A DNA stretch of 64,000 bases, from NCBI GenBank assembly GCA_963556145.1, contig OY744465.1:1302001-1366000 (forward strand), written 5' to 3'. The position numbers and the translations under genes are program-made. This document shows, piece by piece, positions 10,979 to 22,085 of this stretch. The stretch's first letter is position 1. Every line of letters begins with the position of its first letter. The notes below the pieces were generated by a model. The model was not told the DNA's origin and made no database searches. It saw only the letters and a list, made by a program, of their open reading frames with translations. Source of the stretch: Hygrocybe punicea (taxonomy: Eukaryota; Basidiomycota; Agaricomycetes; Agaricales; Hygrophoraceae).

Positions 10979-12329
10979 TGCTGGCATAAACTGGTTATGG
11001 GCCTTGCTTGGTGTGAGAACCATTGACCAAATCTCAGTGTATTCATTGACACAAGTATGCAATCCTCCTGCAAACACTGTTTCCCCATTGACTTTGCCAA
11101 GGTGCTTAATGACCTAACAATGAGATGTTGTGAGGACATGAATATCAAGATGAGATGAAGGCTCATACCTTATAGCTATGGTCAATTTGGATAACATTTG
11201 CAGATAGCATTGCCATATGCTGGTCAATTTCAGTAGCATGGGATGCAATATATGTCACGTAAAATTGTCGAAAGTAGGTGGCACATGGTGTGAATCCAGC
11301 ATACCCAGCATTGTCACTGAATAGACTAAACGGTTGGAATTTTCCTAGTAGTCATCCAGCCGGAGAATGAAGACGAATATAAACCATTTCAAGATATTGC
11401 CGATGCAAGTTCTCATGTTTCAGATATGGAATGTGTGAATCATCTCTGAGAATGGTCCAGGGCCAATTCCATGTTGAAAACAAGACCGCATCAGGGCAAC
11501 GACTTGGTCAGTGAGACTGCTCCGATATGTGAGGTGAAAAGTGAAATTCAGGGAAAGTGATGGCGGAAGGGCTGCAACAAGGGCCGGGCTCCAGCTCTGA
11601 TATGTCTTCAAGCAAACTCCACAAGAGTAGCAATAGCCAATGATGTAAATGCATTCATGCAGGTCAACTACACAGCGTGGAGAGGCAGGCCAGCCTTTCT
11701 GCCAAAGGTATATGGTATTGTTATTTGCAGTTGCACAATTGTTTTCCAAGCAGGCAGGGCATGGGATACGCTGTGTAAATAGGTGGGGAAGCCAGATGAA
11801 ATATCAAGGATGATAAAAGTCCTGAGGACTTGGCTGAAATTTGTGGTCCACAGTAAAGAATGGGAAAGGTACACCATCAATGAATGTGTGTCGATCATAG
11901 CATGTTGGCCGTTTAGATGGATTCCTTTTCATCTCGGCAGTAAGCCTCTCACGAACATCTAGGGATGACCATGGGTTTGGGTCAACCCGCGGTATTACCA
12001 AAACAGGTTGCGCGGGTATGGGTAGGGTGTTTGGTTTCGTCACCCGTGACCATACCGTGACCCGTACCCACGGTTTGGCGGTGTGTCACGGGTTCATCAC
12101 ACAACCACCACAACCACCTCGACGGCTACGACCAAGGGCAAGCAAGCGCACGGCGACCAGACGACCAACCGCAACAGTCAAAGGAAGGAGCAGGGAAGCG
12201 GCTGGGGGGTGGTGCTCCCACTTCCCAGCCTAGGTAAGTCTCAATTTCTGATCAAGTAATGAACTGTAGCTAACTACGCTATGACAACAACAACAACAGC
12301 ATGGGGCAACAGCACACAACGACAACGAT

Positions 12330-12610
12330 GCGTCGCCCTCTCATCCACCTTGCGGACATGCAACAACAACAACGCGTCGCCCTCTTGTCCACCTCGCGGA
12401 TACGCAACAACAACAATGCGTGCCCCTCTCGTCCACCTCGCGGACAAGCAACAACGATGACGCACCCCCTCTCATCCACCTCGTGGACACGCAACAACAA
12501 CAACAACGCGTCCCCCGGCCCGGGCCTTTGTCCACCTCGTGGACACGCAACAACAACGCATCCCCCTTCATCCACCTCGCGGACACGCAACAGTGATGAC
12601 AGCGACGTGT
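12330..12610 (+). repeat. Minisatellite, unit CACCTCGCGGACACGCAACA
   Basis: About eight variable copies of a 30-45 bp unit with a CACCTCGCGGAC-type start and (CAA)n tails. The unit matches the left arm of the palindromic module at 12698-12750. It keeps several frames open by chance; no gene is implied. Confidence 0.8.
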
Positions 12611-12697
12611 CCCCCTCTTGTCCCCCTCTTGTCCACCTTGCAGATGCGCTACAATGCGTCCGATGGCACATGCCCCCCTCGTTCCCCATGTTGATCA

Positions 12698-12750
12698 CCT
12701 CGCGGACAAGCACGTCGCGTCAATTGATGCTGGCGCTGCATCTGCGAGGT
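12698..12750. repeat. Palindromic module, copy 1
   Basis: Arms CCTCGCGG / CTGCGAGG around core GTCAATTGAT. Lies inside the hAT-like element next to its minisatellite. Confidence 0.7.
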
Positions 12751-14813
12751 TGCAGAGTGGAACGGGGGCTGTGGTGGACGGTGGGACGCGACGGTACACC
12801 ACAGGTAAGGTGTACCGTTGTGACCCGTGGATGTTCGGGTGCAGTGTGGGTCAAAACCGCCCCGGGTAAGGTGTTCACGGGTATGGGTGCAGTGTCAGCC
12901 GAGCCGACCCATTCAAGACCCGTGGTCATCCCTACAAACATCTGCATAATCATTGCTCAACCATTCAGGCATCGCCAAGTGTCCCCAAAATGTTCAATTT
13001 GCACCCACCGATGAGCTCGTTTCAGTAACAACAGGCACAGGTGCCTCATCATTGTCATCCGGAAGAGGTCCGAACTCCCCATCATCCTGTTGTAGTCTGC
13101 TGGTCTCCCTCCCATCAAACAAGTAGTCGACATCGGTGTCGTCACCTTCAGGTTTGAAGTCAATATTTGAGTTCTCTAACCGATAGAGCATTAGAAAACA
13201 GATCCTGCTTATTATGCAAAGAGAACACACCAATTGACCCATGTAGGTCCACACCGAGCCCACACCCTTTCAGGGGAGACCAGGGATCTGCAGAAATTTG
13301 TCATTTACACATGGTTCGAATGCATAAAGAGAAGCTGACCATGTCTCAACACATTTTGCCCAGCCATTTCCATTTGGTCAGTTGGAACCAGTATGCCTAT
13401 GAAAAGGGGAGGATCATTAGCACCACGCAAGTGGAACAATTGGTTTTCTCACCGGGAGGACCAATATCATCAATATCAACCACCCCCTGGGCCAACTCAG
13501 TGACATCTAGGGTTTCCACAACTCCTGAAATCATTTCTAGCGTAGATTAATAGCTGCACACATCCAGTGACTGAGTAAGACACTCACGAGCTTGAGATGC
13601 TGGAGGGAATTGATCCCGGAACGATGGAGGCAGCGTTGATATCGGGTTCCCCAGTGATGGCATGGTCGTCTGAGATTGGTTGTCATTATTGGCGGTGGTT
13701 CCTGTGTTCCAGGGCTATGTGAAGTTGAACAAATAGTGACATTAATCCAAAATTACCACTTGTCAGGTCCATGCATACCATCAGGTCTGTATGAGCATCG
13801 CATGTCTACAACAAAGTATATATAGCATACACACCTTCGGAATGATGGGTACCACTTTCCCTTGCCATGGACACTTTGTTTTTCTTTCCCGGCGGTCTTC
13901 CAACTTTCTTGGCATTTGGGCCATTCTTCGAGCCTTTAGGACGCCCCCGTGGCCTTTTCATAGGTTCGGAATTCATACAAATGGGCACGGTGTTTAGAAT
14001 AGAAGCTATGTCAAGTTTTGTGGGCGCGTCGACTTGACTCAGCTGAGCCCGAGTCTCTGTTTGGTCGAGTTATATTTTATTTATCTCTAGTTATATTTTC
14101 AAACTCAGTTATATTGGTGGTCCACCTATCACATCAGGAGTTCCAACTTTTAGTTAGGATCTAAAGTGATTTCTAAAGTTAGCAGAAAAATATAATCTTT
14201 AGATTTACATTTAGGCCTAGCCTAAATATTAAATTTAAGTCATGAATAAATATACATCTAAATCATTTATTTATTTACATCTTTAGGTTATTCTTGCAAT
14301 CAAAATAATTATCAGATCTAAATTGTAAGGGGAAAGCATAATATAGTTTCAAGTTTACTCAAAATTTCTAGTCCCAATTTAGGCATCACTTAAAGGCAGA
14401 CCAGAATTAAAACTTTTGGTAGGATTAAAATAATAAATTTAATAGTTGTCAAAATATAAGATTCCGGCAGCTATTTAAATTCAAGTTACCATCAGATCTA
14501 AAGCTATTGCCCGCGCCATTGCCCACCCATTGCCCACTCGTTGCCCACCCGTCACCCACTCGTCACCCACCCATTGCCCGCCCGCCACCCAGCCATCACA
14601 CTGCTGTGCAGCTGATCGTCATTGTGCCATGGGCTTTGAGGGTGTCCCACTATTCACCAACATTAATTGGCAGCAGGGGGCAGAGGCGGGGAGGTGTAGG
14701 TGAGGGAGATGGCATAGGCAAGGAGATGGGTATGACGGCATGGGACGCAGCCCACCATCGTCCACCCATTGTCCATCCATTGTCTACCCATCTCCCAATG
14801 GACCCAATCATGA

Positions 14814-14866
14814 CCTCATGAGCCCAGCTCCAACGTCAATTGACGTGGTGGTGGGGTTCGTGAGGT
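14814..14866. repeat. Palindromic module, copy 2
   Basis: Arms ACCTCATGAG / TTCGTGAGGT around ACGTCAATTGACGT. It sits at the edge of the minisatellite inside the fold-back element. Confidence 0.7.
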
Positions 14867-14879
14867 GATGACAGAGGTA

Positions 14880-15500
14880 GGGGGATGGTGGGCAATAGGG
14901 GTGGGTGAGGAAGATGGCGTGGGCAGGGGGAGATGGTGGGGGCATGATAGGATGGGAGGCGGAGAGGTGTGGCGAGGGAGATGGTGGCAGGGGGAGATGG
15001 CGGGAGCACGATGGGATGGGAGTGCGGGGAGATGGCGTGGGCGATGGCGTGGGCGACGAGGGTGAGGGAGATGGCGTGGGGTGCGGGCGAGGGAGATGGC
15101 ATTGGGCACGTGAGATGGCATGGGCAGGCGTCAGGTGATGTGGCGTGGACAAGGGAGATGGCGTGGGGTGTGGGCGAGGGAGATGACGGGATGGGAGAGT
15201 GGGGATGGGAGATGGCGTGGGCAGGGGGAGATGGAGTGGGCACGATGGGATGGGAGGCCGGGGAGATGGCGTAGGCGATGAGGGCGAGGGAGGTGGCATA
15301 GGCGATGAGGGTGGGGGAGATGGGGGCGACGAGGGAAAGGGAGATGGCATTGGGCAGGTGAGATGGCGAGGGCAGGCGTAGGCAGGTGATGTGGCGTGGA
15401 CAAGGGAGATGGCATGGGTGGGGAGACAGGGTGGATGTGAGGGCAATGGGAGCGGGCAATGGGAGCGGGTGATGGGCGCGGGCAATGGGATGGGCTGCAG
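14880..15500 (+). repeat. GC-rich minisatellite (GGGAGATGGCGTGGGCG-like)
   Basis: Irregular tandem copies of a 15-40 bp purine-rich unit. Long proline/serine/histidine frames on the minus strand and glycine-rich frames on the plus strand are by-products of the repeat. 15500-16160 is further low-complexity DNA (GTC/GTGG-rich) with no gene. Confidence 0.75.
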
Positions 15501-16643
15501 AGATGGTGGTGGCGATCTTGTCGCCATTCCGTGGGGCTGTTGCTGTCGTCGTCATCTTCATCGTTCGTGGTGGTGGTATTGGTGGTTGAGGAAGTCGTGA
15601 GGGTGGTGGGTGAATGCCCCTGCCGTCGTCCCCATATTGCTGCCATCATATTCGACGGCAGCGGTCGTGGTCGTGTTTGTAGTGGTCGTGGTCGTAGTCG
15701 TGGACCATTGGGCCTTCATTATCATTGCCACCGTTGGATTGATCATGGCTGGGGCGATGAGTGGGAGGTGTGGTCGGCGATGGCTGGGCGATGAGCGTGC
15801 CCGATACCCGACACCCCCGTTCCACCGCCATTGTCCTCATCGTTGCCCACTGCTGCCTGTTAGCAATGGAGGTTGTCGCCGTCATCTGGCTGCGATAGGA
15901 GTGGTCGTGCCACCGATACTGCCGTTTTTGTCGTCCTCATCATCTTTGTCTGCATCATCATCCTCACCACTCCTCCGGGCCTCGCTGGTGATCACTGTTG
16001 ATGTCGTTGTTGTCAGTATCGTTGTTTTTCTTGTCTTCGTAGTTGTTGTCGTCGTGCGTCGAAGACGATGACATTGTCTTATCCTAACGTGCACGTGCAG
16101 CGAGTGGCGATGGGTTGGCAATGAGTGGGCGATGAGTGGGCGATGGGAGTGTACAATCACTTTAGTTCTGACGGAATCTTAACTTTTGATAACTACCAAA
16201 ATGGTACATTTTGATATCCAATAAATTAAATGTTTTAATTCTATCAAAATTATAACTTTCGGTTTGTCTTCAAGTGATGCCTGAATTTGGACTAGCAAAC
16301 CTGAGTAAACTCAAATCTAAATTATACTTTCCCTCCACACTTTAGCACTGATGATTATTTTGATTGCAGGACTAATCTAAAGGCAAGAGAAAAGAATTAA
16401 TTTAGACATTTATTTATTCATGACTTAAATTCCATATTTAGATTTGGCCTAAATGTAAATCTTTAGATTATATTTTGCTGCTAACTTTAGAAATAACTTT
16501 AGATCCCGACTAAATGTTGAAAGTCCTGATGTGTATTGTAACTGCCAGGTCAGGTGCAAAGTGCGGCGTGACCGTGACCGCGTGACCACTGTTACATTTA
16601 CCGACTCAACCCGGCATATTAGAAAAACCGTCTCCCCACAGCC

Positions 16644-17105
16644 ATGCACCCTTCGCTCGTTCGCAGGCAGCTGGGAGGCCTCATTCCTCCAAAGATAGCG
16701 ACACCGTCCCTCTTGGTGAGTCTTGAAATCTACAGAGACAATCCCGCTTAACAAACATTCGGACTTGGATGAATTACGAAGTCTGGAGGCTCCGGTTCAA
16801 GTCTCACACCACTCGTTGACTTTTACTCCAAGCTACCGAAAGGACCCGCACCGACACCGTTTCGCGGGATTAAAACCCGATTCTTCAGTGGAAAGAACGC
16901 CTCCGCCGCACCTCTCTTTGTGACTATGTTGGCAATCTTCGGTCTCGGATACACTATAGACTATCAGAGTGAGTGTTAGCCTTCTTGACTTTCGTACAAT
17001 ACCTTACTGTCAATTGCAGTGCACTTGAGTAAGAGTTATTCATTCTGTGCGATGTGTTGTGCTGACCTCAGTTCGTTAGAGCATCACAAGAACCATGTTC
17101 ATTGA
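16644..17105 (+). CDS. atp17: Mitochondrial F1Fo ATP synthase subunit f
   Basis: Four exons: 16644-16715, 16782-16968, 17020-17028 (only 9 nt) and 17080-17105; 294 spliced nt, 97 residues. The protein begins MHPSLVRRQLGGLIPPKIAT, continues with VDFYSKLPKGPAP and a membrane segment (PLFVTMLAIFGLGYTIDYQ), and ends MHLKHHKNHVH, the fungal subunit f signature. It is a small membrane subunit of the Fo stator in the inner mitochondrial membrane. Every junction is GT-AG and the microexon is needed to produce the MHLKHHKNHVH end. Intact single-copy core gene, marking the start of the host gene island. Confidence 0.9.
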
Positions 17106-17312
17106 AGGGAAATCTGCTGAACGGCGATGGGTTACTTACTTTGTTCGTTGTAGCAAGCACTGTAACCCAGTCCGCTCTGTAGTAATAATAAAGGATCTAC
17201 TTCGCCCTGAACTTTTATTGTCCATGTCTGTTAGCTTTGACCACCTCCATACCGTAAATCTCTGACAGTCTACCAAACTGGTCGTCCAGCTGGAATTACG
17301 ACCGCCTTCGCC

Positions 17313-18638
17313 ATGCCCACGACTATTCCCGTTCCCTCAATATCAGCCACGTTCGCGCACTTTCTTATATTCGCCTTTGCCCTCTCATACGTTGGATGTC
17401 TTTACGTTTCCAAAACCACCCGTCTTTCCTTCTCTTCCAAGGCAGCCCCGACCAAAAGTGGTGAGGCTCGACCCAAAGAACAGGATGAACGCTGGAGGGA
17501 TGACCCGGACGTTATCAAAGCGCGTTTGGCTTCCGTCAGTCTGGCTTCCTTGCTTTGCTGCTTTGCCGTGTCCGTAGTGATACATTTTGTTGGTGGTGAT
17601 AAAGTCGTAAGCCTTCCCTCATCCCAAAAGTTCATTTTCGGTTTATCGTTCGCAGGCAACCCTTCAGCGCCTAGGTCTACAATTCGACCCCCGTTCATGG
17701 TCAATACACCCACACTTCCTGACGCCTATCCTGTTCCTTGGCCCCCTCTACGCTTCATTTCTTGACGAATCCCTCCCGCTGCAGCGGAACTGGCCTCTCA
17801 ACCATAATCCAGGTTTTACGTGGGTGAGGTGCCGTAACTACATACTTGTGCGTTTCCAATGTCCTCGTTCCCTTAATCAATCTGTCGTCTTTTTGTTCTC
17901 CCTTTGTCCACTCCACCAGTTTCTGTCCCCTTGACTCACTCGTACCCACCACAAAGGGGCCAATTACGGAGGAAATCGTCTTTCGAGCATGCGTTCTATC
18001 AGTGTACCACCTATCTGGTGGGTCGAAGACGCATATGATTTTTCTCAGTCCGCTCTCTTTCGGTGCAGGTAAGTTGTATTGTCTACTTTCGTACAGTGTC
18101 GTTGCTCGTCCTCACCGGTTTGCTTGTAGCGCATATCCACCATGCTTGGGAAACCTATAACCGGTATGGAAGAACTCCTGCCGCCGCCAAACGTGCAGTG
18201 ATCATGAGTCGTATGTTCTCGCCATTGCCACCTCAAACAAAGCAGGTTAAATGTTGCATCGCAGTGTTCCAGTTCACGTACACCACGATATTTGGCTTCC
18301 ACTGCGCCTTCCTCTTTCTTCGGACAGGCTCTATCCTCCCACCCATCTCCGCTCACGTGTTCTGCAATATCATGGGTGTGCCGCAGTTAGGTTCGGAACT
18401 TGACCAGTTCCCTAGACATAAATTGGGTGCGTGTTCTGTCCTCCCCCGCCTTCCTCCTCTTGCGTTTTCTCTTCCGTGGCTCTGTGTGATGTAACTAATA
18501 TGCAAATATCAACCACCTCCAGCGATCGTGGGGTCATATATCCTTGGCATCTTTGTATTCATCTGCGGCTATTGGCCGTTGACAGCTGTACGGGACAGCA
18601 TATACTGGCAGGCTTCGAGTCTCCCTCGACCAATATAA
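17313..18638 (+). CDS. rce1: CAAX prenyl protease 2 (RCE1, type II)
   Basis: Membrane protease of the ER that removes the -aaX tripeptide from prenylated CAAX proteins such as Ras and a-factor. Six exons: 17313-17606, 17656-17847, 17957-18068, 18130-18210, 18265-18426 and 18523-18638, giving about 318 residues. Catalytic motif PITEEIVFR (EExxxR) in exon 3, the His box AAHIHHAWE across exons 3-4, [10 protein letters not shown] in exon 5, and the late His/Asn motif [11 protein letters not shown]. Several hydrophobic helices, including one at the N-terminus. All catalytic residues are present and length matches the family. The donor of intron 4 was chosen as GTATGT at 18211; a GT at 18208 would also keep frame in principle. 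Only 207 bp separate it from atp17. Confidence 0.9.
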
Positions 18639-19099
18639 TATATTGAGCCCACCATCAAATGTGATATCGTCGGTTCTTCTGGCACATTATAATTACATTT
18701 CGCCGCTCACTTGTTTTCTCCACCAATCATTTTGTTCCGGGAACGACGTTCGAAAATATTTTGCAGGCAGAGTAAACTAACGATTTGTATACTACAAGCA
18801 TTCATAGATTCAACTATGTGCTAAGCGGAGTTGTTGGTTTGAATTATCGCAAAAGCTATACTAGTTTTTTCCGCAATTCTTGCTTTCTCAACAAGGCACC
18901 ATTTGCTGGATGTTGTGTTTTCTTCAATGATAGACGTAGCACTCGAAGATCGTAGCACTCGAAGATCGTATCCAAACAAGGATTACCTAAGGGACGAAAG
19001 GTCTCGCCAATATCAGTCGTGCACATTGACCCTACGCGACTTCGAGACAGATATCAGATTGGGCGATAGCTCGAGGTAGAAGTACAGATTTACCTGACT
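18639..19099. other. Intergenic, nothing recognised
   Basis: About 460 bp of 3' flank between convergent genes. A short tandem duplication, GTAGCACTCGAAGATC, occurs twice near 18946-18966. No gene or element seen. Confidence 0.5.
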
Positions 19100-20284
19100 T
19101 CACGAGTTGCGTGGAGGAAGAGGTTGCCATTGCCACATCGGGTACGGGTATTGATTACCCGACATATGACCTAGGACGGGGGGCCCGTAAATCTGGACCG
19201 AATTCGACTGCGCATGGATACCATTTTGAGGTTCAATAACAAATGGTTGCGGCACGTAGCCGTAAGGATAAACAGTGTAGTTGTGACCTTCATAAGTCTG
19301 GCTGTCACCAAAAGGTGGTTCGTACGCAAGAGTAGGCTGGTATGCTATAGCGCCGGTGGGTGGCGGGCTCGCCGTTCCACTTGATGCGCTGGACAAGAGG
19401 TCGATGTACTGACGGTGGAGAAGGGCATACCAGGAAGGAGCATCCCAATCATCCTTGGCGTACTTGTTCAGACGATAGCGCCCTTCGGATTGCCCTGGAT
19501 AATAGTCCGTTGTGGGTCGAGATGAGGACCACGGAAGGTCTTTAAGATCTTTGAAAAATTGACGTAGACGGGAAACGTATGAACTAATTGAGGGTATCGG
19601 CGGTGTCGAACTGCGGGATTCCATCCCAAGGTAGTTGGATGACCGTTTCAGATCGACAAGTTCCGGGCTCTTGATACGAACAGGTAATAAAAGATTGTTT
19701 GGAGGAGCGACCGCCGTCCCGCCATCGTGAAGAAAGAAACTGTCGTCGACTTCGTGAGCATGGTCGGATGCAACGGGCAGGCCGGGTCCTTGTGTGCGCT
19801 GCCTCCTCACAGATGGCCGTTGCGAGCGTGGGACTGTCAAACGAAACGAACTAGGCTGAACAGTCGCAGTGCCCTCCCCATCCAACTCGCTAGATTCTGA
19901 GCCTTGACCACGCTTGGTCTTCCGCTTGTTGCTCCGACTTCTCGTCGCGGCTCGGGTCAACTTGTTCAACCCGGTCACAAATCCGTCTTCGAGATTTATC
20001 CCTCCGTTTCTGCGTCTACTCGACGAATACTCCCGCCGTCTCAAGGCTTTCTCTACATCAGGAGGATCATCCGGATCCCAGTCGAAGACCTCTCTTGCGC
20101 TTATTGTTGGAGGATGAACAGAGACGGCTGGCGGATTTCGGCGAGATTTTCGAGACCGAGTCGTACTGGAACGGCCTTGACGTGCGATATGACCATCCCA
20201 ATGAGATGGATTCTAAAAGGACGAACTTGAATCAGTGGCGTTTTCGGGCAATAATAATGAGGATTGTACCAAGGAATTGTCCAT
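19100..20284 (-). CDS. Hypothetical basidiomycete protein, ~375 aa
   Basis: Two exons on the minus strand: 20270-20284 encodes only MDNSL, then a 57-nt intron (20213-20269, GT..TTTTAG), then 19100-20212. The start was moved upstream of the obvious long frame because the small first exon and intron extend it cleanly. The N-terminal half is basic and serine-rich (RSRSNKRKTKR, likely a nuclear signal); the middle has a WSSSRPTTDYYPGQ segment; the C-terminal third is rich in Tyr/Pro (YPYGYVPQPF, YPMWQWQPLPP). No known domain recognised, mostly disordered. It shares a 205-bp divergent upstream region with the CCDC137-like gene. Confidence 0.65.
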
Positions 20285-20489
20285 CAAGGTCTACGGCCGC
20301 AATGCACAAGACGCAGCACTGTCAAGGTCAGCTAAGAAATTGACAGTGATTGGGCGCTGAGAGCTCTGGCTCTGGCAAGAAAATATAATCAGATTATGGT
20401 AATCAATAGATAAATACACGTAAACAACGGTAGACATGTGATCGCAATAAAGATAACTCAACCAAGCAAGCAACCTTGAAATTTCCCAA
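20285..20489. promoter_or_regulatory. Divergent promoter region
   Basis: 205 bp between the start codons of the minus-strand hypothetical gene and the plus-strand CCDC137-like gene. Assigned from geometry; AT-rich around 20380-20440 with no clear TATA box identified. Confidence 0.4.
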
Positions 20490-21366
20490 ATGCCTCACAA
20501 ACGAGCCAAGCGAAACGTCCGCGAACACCAACGTTCTCAAAAGTCAGTCATTTGTGCTCTCCCACCTTTGAGCTCACTTGACCACGTCTTCATGACCAGG
20601 GGAACTGACTTGGCGCCCGTTTCGCACACTCTCAGTAACGAAGCGGTCCCAAAATCCTTGGCGCGAGTACTGGATGCTGCAAGAATCCGGGATGAATGGA
20701 AGGACAAGAAACGAAAACGTGGCGAAGGATTTCCGGACGACATTGAGAGGGGGCCGGGAAAAAAGAGGAAGAAGGCGGATGCGAATGGCCAAAGTGGAAA
20801 GGCTTTCATTATTCAGCCGGAGGAGACACTTCGCCATTTTAACAAGTACGCAGCAATACTGATCAATATATCGAGACTCTGCTCACTGCTACGTTATTGG
20901 TGACAGGAGAGTAGATGACGACATGCGACCCATCGTCCAATCAGCCATGCAAACATCATCAGCCCTCACGAGAATGGCTCGAAGAGCAGAACTCAAAGTC
21001 GAGGCGCAGGCGAAGAAAAACAAATCGAAATCCAAGGCGCAAGACCCACCTCCCCAACCTCCTTCGCCTCCATCATCACCAGAAGAAAAGCACGGAGGAC
21101 ATCCGAAAGAATTCTTGACGACACCTTCATCTGCGCCTCGCCGGCTTAATGATGTTGTCCGAGCACCCCCTGAGCTGAAGAGGCTTCCACGCGGCGCCGG
21201 TACTCAGAGTCAGAACGCGGCCGCAGGGAAACGTGATGGCATATTATCCATGTCACAGAAAGCGATGATGGAGAAGGAGAGGGATAGAGCCATTTTACGT
21301 TATAGGGAGATGAAAGAGAGGAAGCGGGGAACAGGTTTGGATGTTGAGAGCTTGGCTGAACGGTGA
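20490..21366 (+). CDS. CCDC137-like nuclear/nucleolar protein
   Basis: Two exons, 20490-20845 and 20907-21366, with a 61-nt intron; about 271 residues. Begins MPHKRAKRNVREHQRSQK, contains PKSLARVLDAARIRDEWK and a basic stretch (GPGKKRKKA), then FIIQPEETLRHFN joined across the intron to KRVDDDMRPIVQSAMQ. This pattern (motif, then HFN+RVDDDMRP) resembles CCDC137-type proteins of animals and fungi; assignment from memory. Highly basic and partly coiled, suggesting a nuclear or nucleolar location. The C-terminus is basic and helical (MMEKERDRAILRYREMKERK). Intact; stop TGA. Confidence 0.7.
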
Positions 21367-22085
21367 GAGACTGTTTGATAGCCAATTGTTTTAAGCTGGA
21401 GCTGCGAGTCGTGGTGAAGACCTTGCTGGAGGACACTTCTTGGAGGCATGGAGCACACCAAGGGAATTGCTAGAGGTGAGTAATGTATTTGTGATGTGGT
21501 GACAGCTGTACCTAGAGGTGAGTAAGATCTAATAGAATACGACGTACACCTCAGCGATGTGTATAACAGCACTGAGAGGTACGACGAATGGCAAAAATTG
21601 TTAGTTATGGTAACATCCACTATATTGACCGCTGAAGCAATACCAGTGAACCGCCATTTTTGAAGCCACCTCAACCGTGTACAGGCAACCGGCGATGTAT
21701 TGGGGCTAAATAACGGTTTAATAACACTTTGCACTGGGAGATCTCAAGGAGCTAGTGACTCGGCCGTACACTGTGATAATACAATCTGGGAGTGACTGAC
21801 CGACCTCATGTAAAACTTGCCAAGTTTCCTCATCTGTCTCAACCGTTGAATCCACCTTACTGATAATCGATATCTGTTGTCGCATCTTCGGAATACAGTG
21901 TTGAAGTGGAGAGCATGAGCGGCCAGCATGCATTCATGCCGACCGTCGATCCTGCCGATCACGGTGGGCCTAATCATCCAAGTCCGGCCTCTGGTCAGGA
22001 TCTCTTCTGGCATGTTTTCTGCAAATCGCTTGATTGACCCTGAGCAGCAGCGGCTAGTTCCAGAGTAACGGCCGCAACTCAGGAA
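21367..22085. other. Intergenic, nothing recognised
   Basis: About 720 bp between two plus-strand genes. No open frame with recognisable content and no clear repeat. Confidence 0.5.

Larger units (their letters stand above)
11960..12934. mobile_element. hAT-like non-autonomous element in the DUF6729 gene
   Basis: Ends TAGGGATGACC / GGTCATCCCTA with an 8-bp duplication, CGAACATC (11952-11959) versus CAAACATC (12935-12942), one mismatch. Excision rejoins the host protein as LSNDYA-DVRERL. No transposase. The interior is a minisatellite (12330-12610) and one palindromic module (12698-12750). Subterminal repeats of GGGTATGGGT type resemble hAT transposase binding sites. Confidence 0.8.
5191..13988 (-). 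pseudogene. DUF6729-type transposase-like gene, split by three insertions
   Basis: Minus-strand gene. Its N-terminus near 13988 has AT-hook motifs (KRPRGRPKGSK, KVGRPPGKK). Acidic linker exons follow at about 13.6, 13.5 and 13.1 kb. A zinc-binding block at 11.4-11.8 kb (CPAC...C, later CYSCGVC) is followed by SWSPALVAALPPSL and LTYRSSLTDQ, which I recall from fungal DUF6729 proteins. The C-terminal RNase-H-like part has IDHSYK near 11.2 kb and VFTDN at 5191-5210, plausible catalytic aspartates. The frame crosses the hAT-like element (11960-12934) and the 5.7-kb element (5266-10978), and is cut for good by the Helitron at 5190. An in-frame TGA lies at 11804-11806. The C-terminus would be left of the Helitron, outside the window. 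Certainly non-functional. Confidence 0.7.
14125..16540. mobile_element. Fold-back element with ~350-bp AT-rich inverted repeats
   Basis: Arms at about 14125-14480 and 16165-16540 are inverted copies: both contain CACATCAGGA, GATCTAAAG, TCATGAATAAATA, TTGCAATCAAAATAATTATC-like and TTTAGGCATCACTT-like blocks at roughly 85-90% identity. The interior is GC-rich minisatellite without a transposase. The outermost ends and the target duplication could not be fixed. Lies between the N-terminus of the DUF6729 gene and the first host gene. Confidence 0.65.

Noticed and set aside
14808..15561. Proline/serine/histidine-rich frames of ~240 codons
   Set aside because: Product of GC-rich minisatellite; no domain, no introns, both strands open.
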